DNA of 64,000 nt from NCBI RefSeq assembly GCF_000425645.1, contig NZ_AUDV01000006.1, forward strand, positions 186,001-250,000, given 5' to 3'. The DNA is from Gaetbulibacter saemankumensis DSM 17032. Its GTDB lineage: Bacteria > Bacteroidota > Bacteroidia > Flavobacteriales > Flavobacteriaceae. A program made the translations under genes and the position numbers. Positions 26,071 through 36,700 of this stretch are shown here, one piece after another. Positions within the stretch are counted from its first letter, which is position 1, and the number at the start of each line of letters is the position of its first letter. The notes under the pieces are model-generated. The model was not told where the DNA came from. It searched no databases and saw only the letters and a list, made by a program, of their open reading frames with translations.

Positions 26071-26105
26071 CAAAAATACAAAAAATCAGACTAGTACCTA
26101 CTAGT
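26071..26105. promoter_or_regulatory. gal/symporter operator ACTAGTA-N2-TACTAGT and gal promoter
   Basis: ACTAGTACCTACTAGT (26090-26105) is a perfect palindrome with 7-bp arms and two central bases, followed by TGTTAAT. The same arms occur before the GntR-type gene at 28970-28985. The site sits about 12 bases upstream of the predicted -7 element of the gal operon (26071-26078, minus strand), so a bound protein would cover the -33 region. It is also upstream of the divergent symporter gene. Confidence 0.75.
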
Positions 26106-26228
26106 TGTTAATAACTTTTCTAAATCGTTTGTTTAGAAATTGCTATCTTTCGAAACTTTAATTTTAAATTTACCCTTTTCAACAAACGAAATCAACAATT
26201 ATAATAACTAAATAAAATTTAATTCATT

Positions 26229-27875
26229 ATGACATCAGGTTTTCATTTTTGGGATTATGCCGTATTTATTGCATATGCCATTTTAATTTTAGGCGTAGGC
26301 TTATGGGTTTCCCGAGAAAAAGAAGGACATCAAAAAAATGCTGAAGATTATTTCTTGGCTAGTAAATCACTACCATGGTGGGCGATTGGTACATCGCTTA
26401 TTGCTGCCAACATATCAGCCGAACAATTTATTGGCATGTCCGGCTCTGGATTTGCCCTAGGGCTTGCTATTGCATCGTACGAATGGATGGCCGCTTTAAC
26501 GTTAATTATTGTCGGGAAATATTTTTTACCCATATTTATTGAAAAGGGACTTTATACTATCCCTGAATTTGTTGAAAAACGTTTCTCTACCAACCTGAAA
26601 ACTATTCTGGCGGTGTTTTGGATTGCCTTATACATATTTGTTAACCTTGCTTCGGTACTTTATTTAGGAGGTTTAGCCATCGAAACCATTATGGGCTTCG
26701 ATATGATGTACGCCATTATTGGTTTAGCCTTATTTGCTGCGGCATACTCGCTTTATGGAGGTTTATCGGCTGTTGCCTGGACCGATGTAATTCAAGTAGT
26801 ATTCTTAGTTCTTGGTGGTTTATTCACAACGTACTTAGCTTTAAATACCGTTTCCGGAGGCGAAGGAATCCTTGCTGGATTTAGTAAAGTTGTTGAAGCG
26901 GCTCCTGAGAAATTCCATATGGTATTAGATGAATTTAATACCGACGGAAGTAAAAACGTTAACTACCTTAATTTACCAGGTGTTTGGGTATTAATTGGTG
27001 GTTTATGGGTAGCAAACATCTATTATTGGGGATTCAATCAGTATATCATCCAAAGAACATTAGCCGCTAAATCTTTAAGAGAATCTCAAAAAGGTATCTT
27101 GTTAGCTGCATTCTTAAAAATAATTATTCCATTAATAGTAGTTGTACCTGGTATTGCTGCCTATGTAATGGTTAATGATCCCGAAATTATGGCGAACTTA
27201 GGTGATGCCGGGTTACATAGTTTACCTTCGGCACAACAAGCTGATAAAGCATATCCTTGGTTGCTACAATTTTTACCTACTGGGCTTAAAGGTGTAGCAT
27301 TTGCTGCATTAGCCGCTGCTATTGTTTCGTCTTTAGCTTCTATGCTAAATTCGACTTCCACTATATTTACCATGGATATTTACAAACAGTATATTAATAA
27401 AAATGCTAGTGATAAAGCTACCGTAAATGTTGGTAGACTTTCTGCTGCGGTGGCTTTAGTTATAGCTGTTATTATGGCTCCATTATTAGGAGGTATTGAT
27501 CAAGCATTCCAGTTCATTCAGGAATGGACAGGTGTAGTAAGCCCTGGTATTTTAGCTGTATTTATCTTAGGATTATTCTGGAAGAAAACAACAAACAATG
27601 CTGCTATTTGGGGTGCATTAGTTTCAATTCCAATTGCATTAGCTCTTAAGTATTTACCAATTGAAGCTCTTGAACCTTGGATGCACCAAATGGGTCTAAC
27701 GGCTGTATTTACAATGATTGTTATTGTAATATTAAGTTATTTACAGAACAAAGGTGCCGATGACGATAAAGGCATCCCTTTAACAAAAGAATTATTTAAA
27801 ACATCTCCTTTATTCAATGTAGGAGCATTTGCGATTTTAATTATCTTAGCTGTATTGTATACGCTATTCTGGTAA
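26229..27875 (+). CDS. sodium/sugar symporter, SSS family (SGLT-like)
   Basis: A 548-residue membrane protein with about 14 hydrophobic segments. The N-terminus AVFIAYAILILGVGLWVSR and the motif ISAEQFIGMSGSGFALGLAIASYEW are typical for bacterial vSGLT-type sodium/galactose or glucose symporters, as is ANIYYWGFNQYIIQRTLAA. It should import a hexose with sodium across the inner membrane. It is divergent from galMKT with a shared operator between them, so galactose is the likely substrate. A bidirectional terminator follows. Confidence 0.92.
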   Translation: MTSGFHFWDYAVFIAYAILILGVGLWVSREKEGHQKNAEDYFLASKSLPWWAIGTSLIAANISAEQFIGMSGSGFALGLAIASYEWMAALTLIIVGKYFLPIFIEKGLYTIPEFVEKRFSTNLKTILAVFWIALYIFVNLASVLYLGGLAIETIMGFDMMYAIIGLALFAAAYSLYGGLSAVAWTDVIQVVFLVLGGLFTTYLALNTVSGGEGILAGFSKVVEAAPEKFHMVLDEFNTDGSKNVNYLNLPGVWVLIGGLWVANIYYWGFNQYIIQRTLAAKSLRESQKGILLAAFLKIIIPLIVVVPGIAAYVMVNDPEIMANLGDAGLHSLPSAQQADKAYPWLLQFLPTGLKGVAFAALAAAIVSSLASMLNSTSTIFTMDIYKQYINKNASDKATVNVGRLSAAVALVIAVIMAPLLGGIDQAFQFIQEWTGVVSPGILAVFILGLFWKKTTNNAAIWGALVSIPIALALKYLPIEALEPWMHQMGLTAVFTMIVIVILSYLQNKGADDDKGIPLTKELFKTSPLFNVGAFAILIILAVLYTLFW

Positions 27876-27893
27876 TTAGCAAAGTAAAATCAT

Positions 27894-27930
27894 AAAAAAA
27901 TCCCTTGAATAAATTCAAGGGATTTTTTTT
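27894..27930. terminator. bidirectional terminator between symporter and regulator
   Basis: AAAAAAATCCCTTGAAT / ATTCAAGGGATTTTTTTT forms a 14-16 bp stem with A/T runs on both sides, in the gap between the convergent symporter and GntR genes. Confidence 0.88.
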
Positions 27931-27948
27931 ACCAATAATTCTTTCAAT

Positions 27949-28947
27949 CTACAAGGACTTTCTAATTATTAAATCATTAGGATTTTTTATTTGCACATAC
28001 TCCTTATTTGTTACTAATTCCGCTAATTGCTCACCCATCTTATTAAAATCGGTAGAAATAGCTGTTATACCTCCTTCAACAATCTCTTTTAACATGGTAT
28101 CGTTATAAGATATTATACCAAAATCCCTTCCTAATTTCAATTTTGTCTGTTTATTACTTTTAATTATTCTAATCAAGTTTCTATCGTCTGGAATTATATA
28201 TACCTCTCCGGATTCTGGCACTCTATTTCTAGCAGAATCGATAATTTCATATTCAAATTTAAACTGCTTCACAAAATTTAAAAAGCCTAAAAGCATTCCC
28301 GGTGGTTGCTTATCTTCAGAAAACACAAAGATTAACCGGTTGTATTTCTTGATTAAATCTAACCCCTTTTTTAAATTATTAAAAATATCATTCTCAAAAT
28401 CCTGATAAATGGCAGTATACCCCTCTAGTTCCTGGTGCATCTGATCTAGTATACAGACCTTATCTGAAGGCAAATTTCTAATCACCTGATAAGTATCTTT
28501 CAAATTAGCAGGCATAATTACATAATAACTATAATCGCCAATATTATCGTAAATAAGTTTACTAAAAAGCTTATAGTTAAAATGATGAAAAAAAATATCG
28601 ACTTGGATATTATCTCCTAAAACATTTAAAAAGGAACTATATAAATCTTCTTTAAAAGCATTAAGTTCATCAAAAAGAAGAAACACCTTTTGTTTTACGT
28701 GAATAGCTTCACTCGACACAAAATATCCTTTACCCGCTACTGATTGAACGACCCCACGAGATTTTAAATCGTTAAATGCACTTAATACTGTATCGCGAGA
28801 AACGCCATGCTTGTCCCTAATACTATTTATAGATGGTAAGCGATCACCTTTTTTAATTATACCATTTGAAATAGCCTCTTCAATCGAACTCACTATTTGC
28901 TTATACTTCGGTGCTCCAAAATCCTTATTTATAGATACTATACCCAT
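27949..28947 (-). CDS. GntR-type regulator with sugar-binding domain
   Basis: A 332-residue regulator. Residues 1-75 form a GntR winged helix (YKQIVSSIEEAISNGIIKKGDRLPS, HGVSRDTVLSAFNDLKSRG). The rest resembles a periplasmic-binding/LacI-type ligand domain (DFGIISYNDTMLKEIVEGGITAIS), as in the AraR-like group of GntR regulators. It is convergent with the symporter gene. Its promoter holds the same palindrome as the gal/symporter intergenic region, so it probably regulates both and itself, with a galactose-related ligand (inference). The start ATG is at 28945-28947. Confidence 0.85.
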   Translation of the reverse strand: MGIVSINKDFGAPKYKQIVSSIEEAISNGIIKKGDRLPSINSIRDKHGVSRDTVLSAFNDLKSRGVVQSVAGKGYFVSSEAIHVKQKVFLLFDELNAFKEDLYSSFLNVLGDNIQVDIFFHHFNYKLFSKLIYDNIGDYSYYVIMPANLKDTYQVIRNLPSDKVCILDQMHQELEGYTAIYQDFENDIFNNLKKGLDLIKKYNRLIFVFSEDKQPPGMLLGFLNFVKQFKFEYEIIDSARNRVPESGEVYIIPDDRNLIRIIKSNKQTKLKLGRDFGIISYNDTMLKEIVEGGITAISTDFNKMGEQLAELVTNKEYVQIKNPNDLIIRKSL

Positions 28948-28951
28948 ATAG

Positions 28952-28985
28952 CAAAGATAAACATTTCATACTAGTAGATACTAGT
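28952..28985 (-). promoter_or_regulatory. GntR-gene promoter and autoregulatory operator
   Basis: ACTAGTAGATACTAGT (28970-28985) has the same 7-bp arms as the gal site and differs only in the two central bases. CAAAGATA at 28952-28959 reads TATCTTTG on the minus strand, a perfect TAnnTTTG, and ends only four bases before the start codon. The transcript would begin at or within a few bases of the AUG. Confidence 0.7.
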
Positions 28986-29152
28986 TGTAATTGTTATCTC
29001 CTAGAAACTCATTACCATATTAAAAAAACAGAACTAGCTCATGTAGTTATAACTTGCATAATACAAAACAAAATAATTGATAAAGGTTTAATCCAAAATC
29101 TAATTGTATTGATAAATTCTTTTATTTTTATAGTATGCTTTAATTAAAACAT

Positions 29153-29836
29153 ATGGACATTCTACTAATTGAAGATGATGTAAATATAGGCAATTCCCTT
29201 ACCAAAGGGCTAACCGAAGAAGGATTTTCAACCACTTGGGTTAAAAACGGTTTAGATGCCAGAGATGTTATTTTCAACGAGAAATGGGACGTTATTATTA
29301 TGGATATTATGTTACCTGGCCTCACTGGCATACAATTATGTGAAATGGTCCGATTCAAAAAAATTTCGACACCAATCCTGATGTTAAGTGCCCTTGATGA
29401 AGTTGATGACAAAATAAATGCCTTAGATAAAGGTGCCGACGATTATTTAAGTAAACCATTTAATTTTAAGGAATTAATTTCTAGAATCAATGCCCTGCAT
29501 AGACGGTTTCATCAAAAAATGCCTTCTGAATCTGAAATATTAAGCTGCGACACTTTAGTTGTAAATAAGACCAAAAATAAAATAACCAGAAGCGGAGTAG
29601 ACATTCAGTTATCGAGTAAAGAATATATGCTACTATGTTGTTTATTAGATGAAAAAGACAAAGTAGTTTCCCGCACCCGGATTTTAGAACAAGTATGGCA
29701 TACAAACCTGGACACTTACACCAACATTATAGATGTCTATATATCTTATTTACGAAATAAAATAGACCTTCCTAACGAAAAAAAGATTATCAAAACCATT
29801 AAAGGGAGAGGCTATATGATAACAGAATCAGAATGA
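29153..29836 (+). CDS. OmpR/PhoB-type response regulator
   Basis: A 227-residue regulator. The receiver domain (1-115) has the acidic pair EDD near residue 8, the phosphoacceptor D51 in IIMDIMLPGLTG and the Lys in LSKPFNF. The C-terminal winged helix (about 130-225) has SSKEYMLLCCLLDEK and IIKTIKGRGYMI. It overlaps the histidine kinase gene by four bases (ATGA), which makes the pair a certain operon. The downstream CzcCBA-like genes suggest metal-responsive control of efflux (CusR/CzcR type); the metal cannot be read from the sequence. Confidence 0.93.
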   Translation: MDILLIEDDVNIGNSLTKGLTEEGFSTTWVKNGLDARDVIFNEKWDVIIMDIMLPGLTGIQLCEMVRFKKISTPILMLSALDEVDDKINALDKGADDYLSKPFNFKELISRINALHRRFHQKMPSESEILSCDTLVVNKTKNKITRSGVDIQLSSKEYMLLCCLLDEKDKVVSRTRILEQVWHTNLDTYTNIIDVYISYLRNKIDLPNEKKIIKTIKGRGYMITESE

Positions 29837-31176
29837 AAATTCACCATAAAATAACCTGGATAACCTGTCTGCTTTTTGGAAGTATTTTTGCTATTACTTC
29901 CATTTTGATTTACAAACCTTTTATTGCTTCATCCGAAAGCATCTTTTTTGAAGATTTATCATATACAGCACGAATTAGTGCCATGTTTTACCTTGAAGAA
30001 GATGAATTAAATGCGTCTAACTTTTCACCCATTCAAACCGCTTTTAATAAATTTAATCCGGAACATAAAATTAGTGTATATCATCAAAATAATACCACGG
30101 CATTTAATACCACACCACAACAGGATATCACCCAAAATATTCTGAATATAATTCAGGAAAAAAAGGAACACAACTTTAAGATTAATAACATCTATTATTC
30201 AGGCTTATTTTATGAAGATAATCAAGGGGATTTTATAATTGTTGTTGGTTCAAAAAATGCTTTATTAGAAAAACAAAAACATTCATTACTCCTCATTTTG
30301 TGTCTTGCCTTTGTTACAGGCATGTTGGTTTTAACCATATTAACTTTAAAATTATCAAAATACGCATACAAACCTGTCAGAAACATTATAAAACAAGTTG
30401 GAAATCTAGAACTAAATTCCAAAGAACTGCATCTTTCTTACCCAAAAACAAAAGATGAATTAGAAGAACTTTTTGAAGCCTTTAATGTTTTATTACAAGA
30501 AATAAAACAAGGCTATCAGCTTCAGAAAAATTTTGTAGACCATGCCTCCCATGAACTAAAAACACCTTTAGCTTCAATAATTAGTGAACTTGAAATTACA
30601 TTGCAAAGAGAACGTGATACCGAAACCTACATAAAAACCAATAAAAGCTTATTACAAAGCGCACGTAAATTAGAACAAATACTAAAAAACTTGCTATTAC
30701 TATCAGGAATCAATCGTCAGATTCAGGATAAAAGCATCGTGCGTATAGATGAAATCATCTGGCAAATTATAACCGATCTTCAGGACAATTATCCTAATCG
30801 CTTCGAAGTCTTACTTCACATTCCTGCCGAAAAATCCAATGTATTAACAGTTACGGTTAATGAAACCATGATATACATGGCCCTATACAATCTTGTAGAA
30901 AATGCTGCAAAATTTTCAGAAAAACCCGTGACTATTTCTCTTGATATTAAACAGGATCAACTGGCTATAACCATTAAAGATCAAGGTATTGGAATCCCCA
31001 AAGAAGCATTAACTTATTTAAAACAACCTTTTTACCGTGGACAGAATGCGAGCTCAATCGACGGTAATGGACTCGGTTTTAGTATCGCCTCTATTATTCT
31101 TGAAGCCCATAGTATAGATTTAGACGTAAAAAGCGCTTTAAATCAAGGAACTACTATCACATTATTATTTCAATAA
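29833..31176 (+). CDS. sensor histidine kinase, CusS/CzcS-like context
   Basis: A 447-residue inner-membrane kinase. A transmembrane helix (about 8-28), a periplasmic sensor of about 120 residues and a second helix (about 150-172) are followed by a HAMP-like linker and the kinase core: H-box FVDHASHELKTPLASIIS, N-box NLVENAAKFS, G1 DQGIGIPKEAL and G2 GNGLGFSIAS. The periplasmic part has some His and Asp/Glu (IYHQNN, HNFK), but I do not see a known metal motif. It is co-translated with its regulator. Confidence 0.92.
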   Translation: MKIHHKITWITCLLFGSIFAITSILIYKPFIASSESIFFEDLSYTARISAMFYLEEDELNASNFSPIQTAFNKFNPEHKISVYHQNNTTAFNTTPQQDITQNILNIIQEKKEHNFKINNIYYSGLFYEDNQGDFIIVVGSKNALLEKQKHSLLLILCLAFVTGMLVLTILTLKLSKYAYKPVRNIIKQVGNLELNSKELHLSYPKTKDELEELFEAFNVLLQEIKQGYQLQKNFVDHASHELKTPLASIISELEITLQRERDTETYIKTNKSLLQSARKLEQILKNLLLLSGINRQIQDKSIVRIDEIIWQIITDLQDNYPNRFEVLLHIPAEKSNVLTVTVNETMIYMALYNLVENAAKFSEKPVTISLDIKQDQLAITIKDQGIGIPKEALTYLKQPFYRGQNASSIDGNGLGFSIASIILEAHSIDLDVKSALNQGTTITLLFQ

Positions 31177-31269
31177 AAGCATTTTAATCCAATTCTAATC
31201 TGTTTTTAATGTAACTTAAAACTTAGCTTAATCTTAAATAAGTTGTTTTGCTGTGTTAAAATTAAACCA

Positions 31270-32586
31270 GTGAAAAAAACATTTATTATTTATTTATTGC
31301 TACTGTCCTGCCTTAATTATACACAAGCTCAGGATATGTCAAAGTTAACCTTAGCAAAGGAGGAAGCTGAAACCCGGTTAATCCAAAACAGCCTTTCTTT
31401 ATTATCGGAACAATTAAACATAGATATTGCTGATGCCGAAATGATACAGGCTAAAGTATGGCCTAATCCCACACTAACTGTTGATGAAATAAACCTCTGG
31501 ACTACCCAATATCAAAAAAGACATGGAGAAGAATTAGCTCCTATTTTTGGTGACGACTTTGGTAAATTTCAACAAGTCTCTGTTCAAATTGAACAAATGG
31601 TAGAATTAGCAGGAAAACGTAAAAAACGCATTGCTATTGGACAAGTGTCTAGAGAAATGTCTGAAGCATATTTGGAAGATTTTTTATTGAGCCTACGCAC
31701 AGAGTTTAGAGAAACATTATACCAGTTTCAGTACAGTAAATTATATATCGACTTGTTACAACAACAATCAAACTCTTTAGAATCCTTAATTGCCGCCTAC
31801 CAAGAGCAATTAAATTTAGGTAATGTGAGTAAAGTCGATTTAATTCGTTTGCAGGCCACCAATTTTAATTTAAAAAATGAAATAATCGACGAGCAGGAAA
31901 ATTTAAATGAGCAACAACAACAATTAGTGGTATTATTAAATCTTCCGGATGATACGGAATTAAATTTCTCAAACATTTTCGACTCCACATATAGCTATTC
32001 AACAAGGGATTTAGACCTTCATATTGAAGACCTGCAGGAAAGAGCCATGACCTTTCTTCCTTACTTAAAACTTAGTGACTTAGCTATTAAAAAAGCGGAA
32101 CATGAATTAGCTTACGAAATAGCCCAGCGTACTCCGGATGTCACTTTTTCGGTTGGATATGACAGAGGTGGTAATATTTATCAGGATTTTGTTGGTATAG
32201 GCTTCTCCATTGACCTTCCTTTTATGGATAGAAACAAAGGCGGTATTAAAAAGGCATCTGTTCAAGTAACTCAGGCAGAGTACCAGCGGGAAGAAGCAGT
32301 ATTAAACATTAAAACTAAAGTGAGAGAGAAAGTAAAAAATCTTCAACAAGTATCTAATTTCTTTGAAAGTATAGATTCTGAATACGTTAATGATTTAAGC
32401 TCTTCTATGATCGCTTACACCCAATTCTTCAAAGAACAAACCATAAATATTATAACCTATTTAGATTTTATGGAAGCTTACATTGAAAACATGCAAATTA
32501 TTTATGAGAATCAGCAGCAATATTATAATGCGCTTGAAGAATTAAACTTTATAACAGGAATGAACTATCAACATAATAACGAATAA
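31270..32586 (+). CDS. CzcC/TolC-type outer-membrane efflux protein
   Basis: I choose the GTG at 31270 (reading MKKTFIIYLLLLSCLNYTQAQ) as start instead of the in-frame TTG 27 bases upstream, because it gives a normal signal peptide; the product then has 438 residues. Two repeats of long alpha-helical segments with the OEP pattern follow (VSVQIEQMVELAGKRKKRIAI and DVTFSVGYDRGGNIYQDFVGIG). OEP trimers form the outer-membrane duct of RND pumps. It precedes the adaptor and pump genes (four-base gap to the adaptor gene). Confidence 0.9.
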   Translation: MKKTFIIYLLLLSCLNYTQAQDMSKLTLAKEEAETRLIQNSLSLLSEQLNIDIADAEMIQAKVWPNPTLTVDEINLWTTQYQKRHGEELAPIFGDDFGKFQQVSVQIEQMVELAGKRKKRIAIGQVSREMSEAYLEDFLLSLRTEFRETLYQFQYSKLYIDLLQQQSNSLESLIAAYQEQLNLGNVSKVDLIRLQATNFNLKNEIIDEQENLNEQQQQLVVLLNLPDDTELNFSNIFDSTYSYSTRDLDLHIEDLQERAMTFLPYLKLSDLAIKKAEHELAYEIAQRTPDVTFSVGYDRGGNIYQDFVGIGFSIDLPFMDRNKGGIKKASVQVTQAEYQREEAVLNIKTKVREKVKNLQQVSNFFESIDSEYVNDLSSSMIAYTQFFKEQTINIITYLDFMEAYIENMQIIYENQQQYYNALEELNFITGMNYQHNNE

Positions 32587-32590
32587 TACA

Positions 32591-33679
32591 ATGAAAACAC
32601 TATATATAATACTCGTTCTAGTCTTGACATTACAGTCTTGTAGAAATAACAGCAAAACAGAAGAAACAGCTCAATCAGATTTACCATGTTTATCCGATTC
32701 CGAAGTTAATGCTTTAATCGAACCCGAATTAAAACCAGTAAACTATAATATTAGTCTTAACGGAAAAATTGGTTACAACCCCAACAATGTGGTTCAATAT
32801 GTTAGTTTAGTAGACGGCATCATTACTAATACTAATGTATCTTTAGGCGACCACGTAAAAAAAGGTCAGATTTTGGCATCTATAAAAAGTATAGAACTTA
32901 ATGCCATGCAATCGGAATTAAGTCAGTTGCAATCTCAATTAAAGGTTGCCAAACGAGAATTAAAATCTACCGAAAGCTTTTATAAAAGTGGTATTTCTTC
33001 AGAAAAAGATTTAATATCTGCTCAAAGTGAATTATCCCAAATTCAAAGTCAGATAACAAACTTAAAAAGCAATTTAAATTTATTCAGTGCCAAACCAGAA
33101 TCAGGCGTTTTCGAAATTATCGCCCCTGTAAGTGGATACATTGTTGGTAGCCAAATGGCCCCAGGCTTACAAATAAATGCAGGTTCGGAGCCTCTATTCA
33201 CTTTATCTAATTTAGATGACGTGTGGATTAACGCCAATATTTATCCTAAAGATATAAGCTATGTTTCCGAAGGCATGCCGGTTTCAATTACCGGAATTGC
33301 ATTTGCAGGTAAAACATTTAAAGGAACTATTAGTAAAATTTCAAAAGTGATAGACCCGGAAGATAATGTGATGAAAGCCCATATTATTCTAAAAAATGAA
33401 GATTTTCAACTTAAACCAGGTTTAAATGTTTCTATTAATGTTGAAAAAACATTAGATCGTTCGGCATTATACCTCCCTAAAAGTGCTGTGATATTTAATG
33501 ACAATCAATATTTTGTTATGACCGCTTTGAATTCTGAAAAATGCCAATTACAAGCACAAGAAGTAACCATCTTAGAACAAGACAAAAACGGGTATTATTT
33601 GGCATCAGGTATAAATTCAGACGATAAAATAATTGAAAAGGATGCGCTCTTATGGTATAATGCGTATCTCAATAATTAA
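32591..33679 (+). CDS. RND efflux periplasmic adaptor (CzcB/CusB-like)
   Basis: A 362-residue lipoprotein: VLVLTLQSCRNN puts the lipidated Cys near residue 17. Features of membrane-fusion proteins follow: a lipoyl half-motif around GIITNTNVSLGDHVKKGQIL, a coiled-coil hairpin (about 105-155, ELSQLQSQLK), the second lipoyl half with APVSGYIVG, and a beta-barrel with VSITGIAFAGKTFKG. It links pump and outer-membrane channel. No His/Met-rich metal-binding N-terminus is present, though CLSDSE contains one extra Cys. Confidence 0.92.
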   Translation: MKTLYIILVLVLTLQSCRNNSKTEETAQSDLPCLSDSEVNALIEPELKPVNYNISLNGKIGYNPNNVVQYVSLVDGIITNTNVSLGDHVKKGQILASIKSIELNAMQSELSQLQSQLKVAKRELKSTESFYKSGISSEKDLISAQSELSQIQSQITNLKSNLNLFSAKPESGVFEIIAPVSGYIVGSQMAPGLQINAGSEPLFTLSNLDDVWINANIYPKDISYVSEGMPVSITGIAFAGKTFKGTISKISKVIDPEDNVMKAHIILKNEDFQLKPGLNVSINVEKTLDRSALYLPKSAVIFNDNQYFVMTALNSEKCQLQAQEVTILEQDKNGYYLASGINSDDKIIEKDALLWYNAYLNN

Positions 33680-33709
33680 GGGACTGAATAATAATCATAA
33701 TATATTATC

Positions 33710-36700
33710 ATGAAAAAGTTTACAAATGGCATCGTAGCATTTTCGCTGCGTCATTCGCTCATTATATTTTTTCTAACGGCCTTATTAGCTATTGCTGGGA
33801 TTGTTAGTTACACGCAAACCCCTATTGAGGCCTTTCCTGATGTCACCAATACCAGAGCCAGAATCATTACGCAATGGCCAGGGAGAAGTGCAGAAGAAGT
33901 TGAAAAATTTATTACGCTTCCCGTGATGAAAGAGGTGAATTCGATTCCAAAAAAATCGAATGTACGTTCTATTTCGTTATTCGGATTATCTGTTGTAACC
34001 GTCATATTTGAAGATGAAGTAGACGATTTTTATGCACAACAATATGCATCAAACAGGTTACAAAGTGTCGATCTACCCGATGAAGCTGATGCTGAAATCG
34101 ATCCGCCCTACGGTGCAACAGGCGAGATATTTCGCTATATAATTGATAGCAAACGCCCAATAAAAGAACTCACAGCCATTCAGGACTGGACTATTGAGCG
34201 CGAACTGCTTTCGGTTCCAGGGGTATCTGATGTGCAAAGTTTTGGTGGTGAAGAAAAGACCTATCAAATTCAAGTAGATCCTGTTGCCTTAAAACAATAT
34301 AATTTTACACCATTAGATGTCTATGAAGCCATCTCCAAAAGTAACATTAACGTTGGTGGAGATATTATTCAAAAAGGAAGTCAGGCCTATGTAGTGCGCG
34401 GTGTAGGGTTATTAACATCTATTTCAGATATTGAAAACACGCTTATAAACGTAAATGGTAATGTGCCAGTATTAATTAAAGACATTGGTCAAGTAATTAA
34501 AACTGCAAAACCACGATTAGGACAAGTAAGTTTAGACGATAAGGATGATGTTGTTGAAGGTATCGTGGTAATGCTTCGTGGGGAAAACCCTGCCGCTGTT
34601 ATCGAGCGTTTAAAAGTCAAAATTGACGAACTTAATACAAGTATCTTACCTAAAGATGTAAAAATAAAACCCTTTATAGATAGAACCGAACTCGTTAATA
34701 CAACCGTTAAAACCGTAAGCAAAAATCTTTTAGAAGGTATTATTCTGGTTTCTATTATTGTACTGGTTTTTCTTTTTAATTGGCGAACTACTATTACAGT
34801 AGCATTAGTAATTCCATTGTCCTTCTTATTTAGCATTACACTATTAAGAATTCAAGGGCTTCCTGCCAATTTAATTTCTATGGGAGCTTTAGATTTTGGA
34901 TTGCTCTTAGAAGGGACTCTCGTAATTGTGGAAGCCGTATACGTGCGACTCGAACAACAATCTAAACAATTTGGATTAACACGCTATAATAAATTATCCA
35001 AATCGGGAACTATTAAAAACAGCATCCGTCGTGTAGCGCCTCACATTTTCTTTTCACAATTAATCCTTATTGTGGCCTTGCTTCCTATTTTTTCATTTCA
35101 AAAAGTAGAGGGGAAAATGTTTACACCGCTGGCTTACACCTTAGGCTATGCTTTATTAGGTTCTTTAATTTTAAGTTTAACATTTGTACCAGCCATGTGT
35201 AAAGTAATGCTTAATAAAAATGTAAAACCCATAAACAATCCGGTAGTTAACTTTTTTAGAACCAACATTTTTAAACTATTTAGCTGGTGCACAAAATATA
35301 GAAAAGCAACACTCGTGTCATTCGGAGTATTATTTATTGCCTGTGTGATTCAATTTATGAATTATGGTACCGAATTTATACCACAACTTAACGAAGGAGC
35401 TGTTTATATAAGAGCCACTCTTCCAAATAGTGTGAGTCTTGATGAATCTATTAAGACTGGTAAAGCTATAAAAAACAAACTTAGAGAATTTGATGAAGTA
35501 AAGTTTATATTAAATCAAACAGGGCGTCCTAACGACGGGACCGATCCGACAGGCTTTTTCAATAACGAGTTTCACATAGAATTATATCCTGAGGATGAAT
35601 GGGAATCTAAAATATCTAAAGACGAATTATTATCGCAAATGAAGGAAAGTTTAAAGGCTTTTCCGGGTATTAATTTCGGATTTAGTCAGCCTATTCAAGA
35701 TAATGTCGAAGAATTTGTTGCTGGTGTAAAAAGTTCCTTAGTAGTCAAAATATTTGGTGATGACTTATACAAAATGGAAGGCCAAGCCTTTCAATTGGCT
35801 AAGGTTTTAGAAAATGTAGATGGAATAACAGATATTAATGTTTATAAAAATATTGGATTACCAGAATTAAGAATTCAGCTGGATGAAATAAAAATGGCTC
35901 AGTATGGTGTAACAACCGAAGATGCTCAAACCGTACTGGAAATGGCTATTGGGGGTAAAACGGCATCTTATTTCTATGAAAATGAACGTAAATTCGATAT
36001 ACAAATTCGTTTTCAAGAGGAATACAGAACCGATGAAAAAGAGATTGGAAATATTTTAATTCCTACATTAACAGAACAGGAAATTCAACTTAAGGAAATT
36101 GCAGATATAAGTTTTAAAACAGGTCCCGCCTTTATTTACCGTGAAGGAAGCAGCCGATATACGGGTATTGGTTTTAGTATTGACGGAAGAGATTTGGGGA
36201 GTACAATTAGCGAAGCCCAACAACGTGTTTCTGAAGAATTAGCTTTTTCAAAGGACACTAAAATTGAATGGGCCGGAGAATTTGAAAGTAAAGAACGTGC
36301 TAGCAAACAGCTTGGTTTAATTGTTCCTATTGCTCTCCTATTAATTGTTTTTCTATTGTACATGAACTTCGGGAATGCCAAAGATATGTTAATTGCTATT
36401 TCTACAGTAACATTTGCCTTTGTAGGAGGATTTATTTCCCTATGGGCTACCGGAACCATTTTCGGAATCTCAGCCGGTATCGGATTTATAATCTTATTTG
36501 GTGTTTGCACTATAGATGGTATCATTCTGGTTGCTGTTATGAAAGAAAACCTGCAAGAGCGCATGCCTCTTAAAAAAGCCATTTCTGAAGGTGTTTACAG
36601 TCGTATTCGACCTGTGGTTATGATTGCTTTAATGGGATCGTTAGGCTTACTACCAGCAGCCATGTCCAACGGTATGGGATCGGAAGTACAAAAACCATTA

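Noticed and set aside
26348-27373. Long minus-strand frames inside the symporter gene, and similar antisense frames inside galK, SusC, glmM and the RND pump
   Set aside because: They are shadows of strong coding frames on the opposite strand, with no recognisable protein content or promoters.
31243-31269. TTG start for the outer-membrane efflux gene
   Set aside because: It would add MFCCVKIKP before the signal peptide; the GTG at 31270 gives a normal Lys-Lys start.
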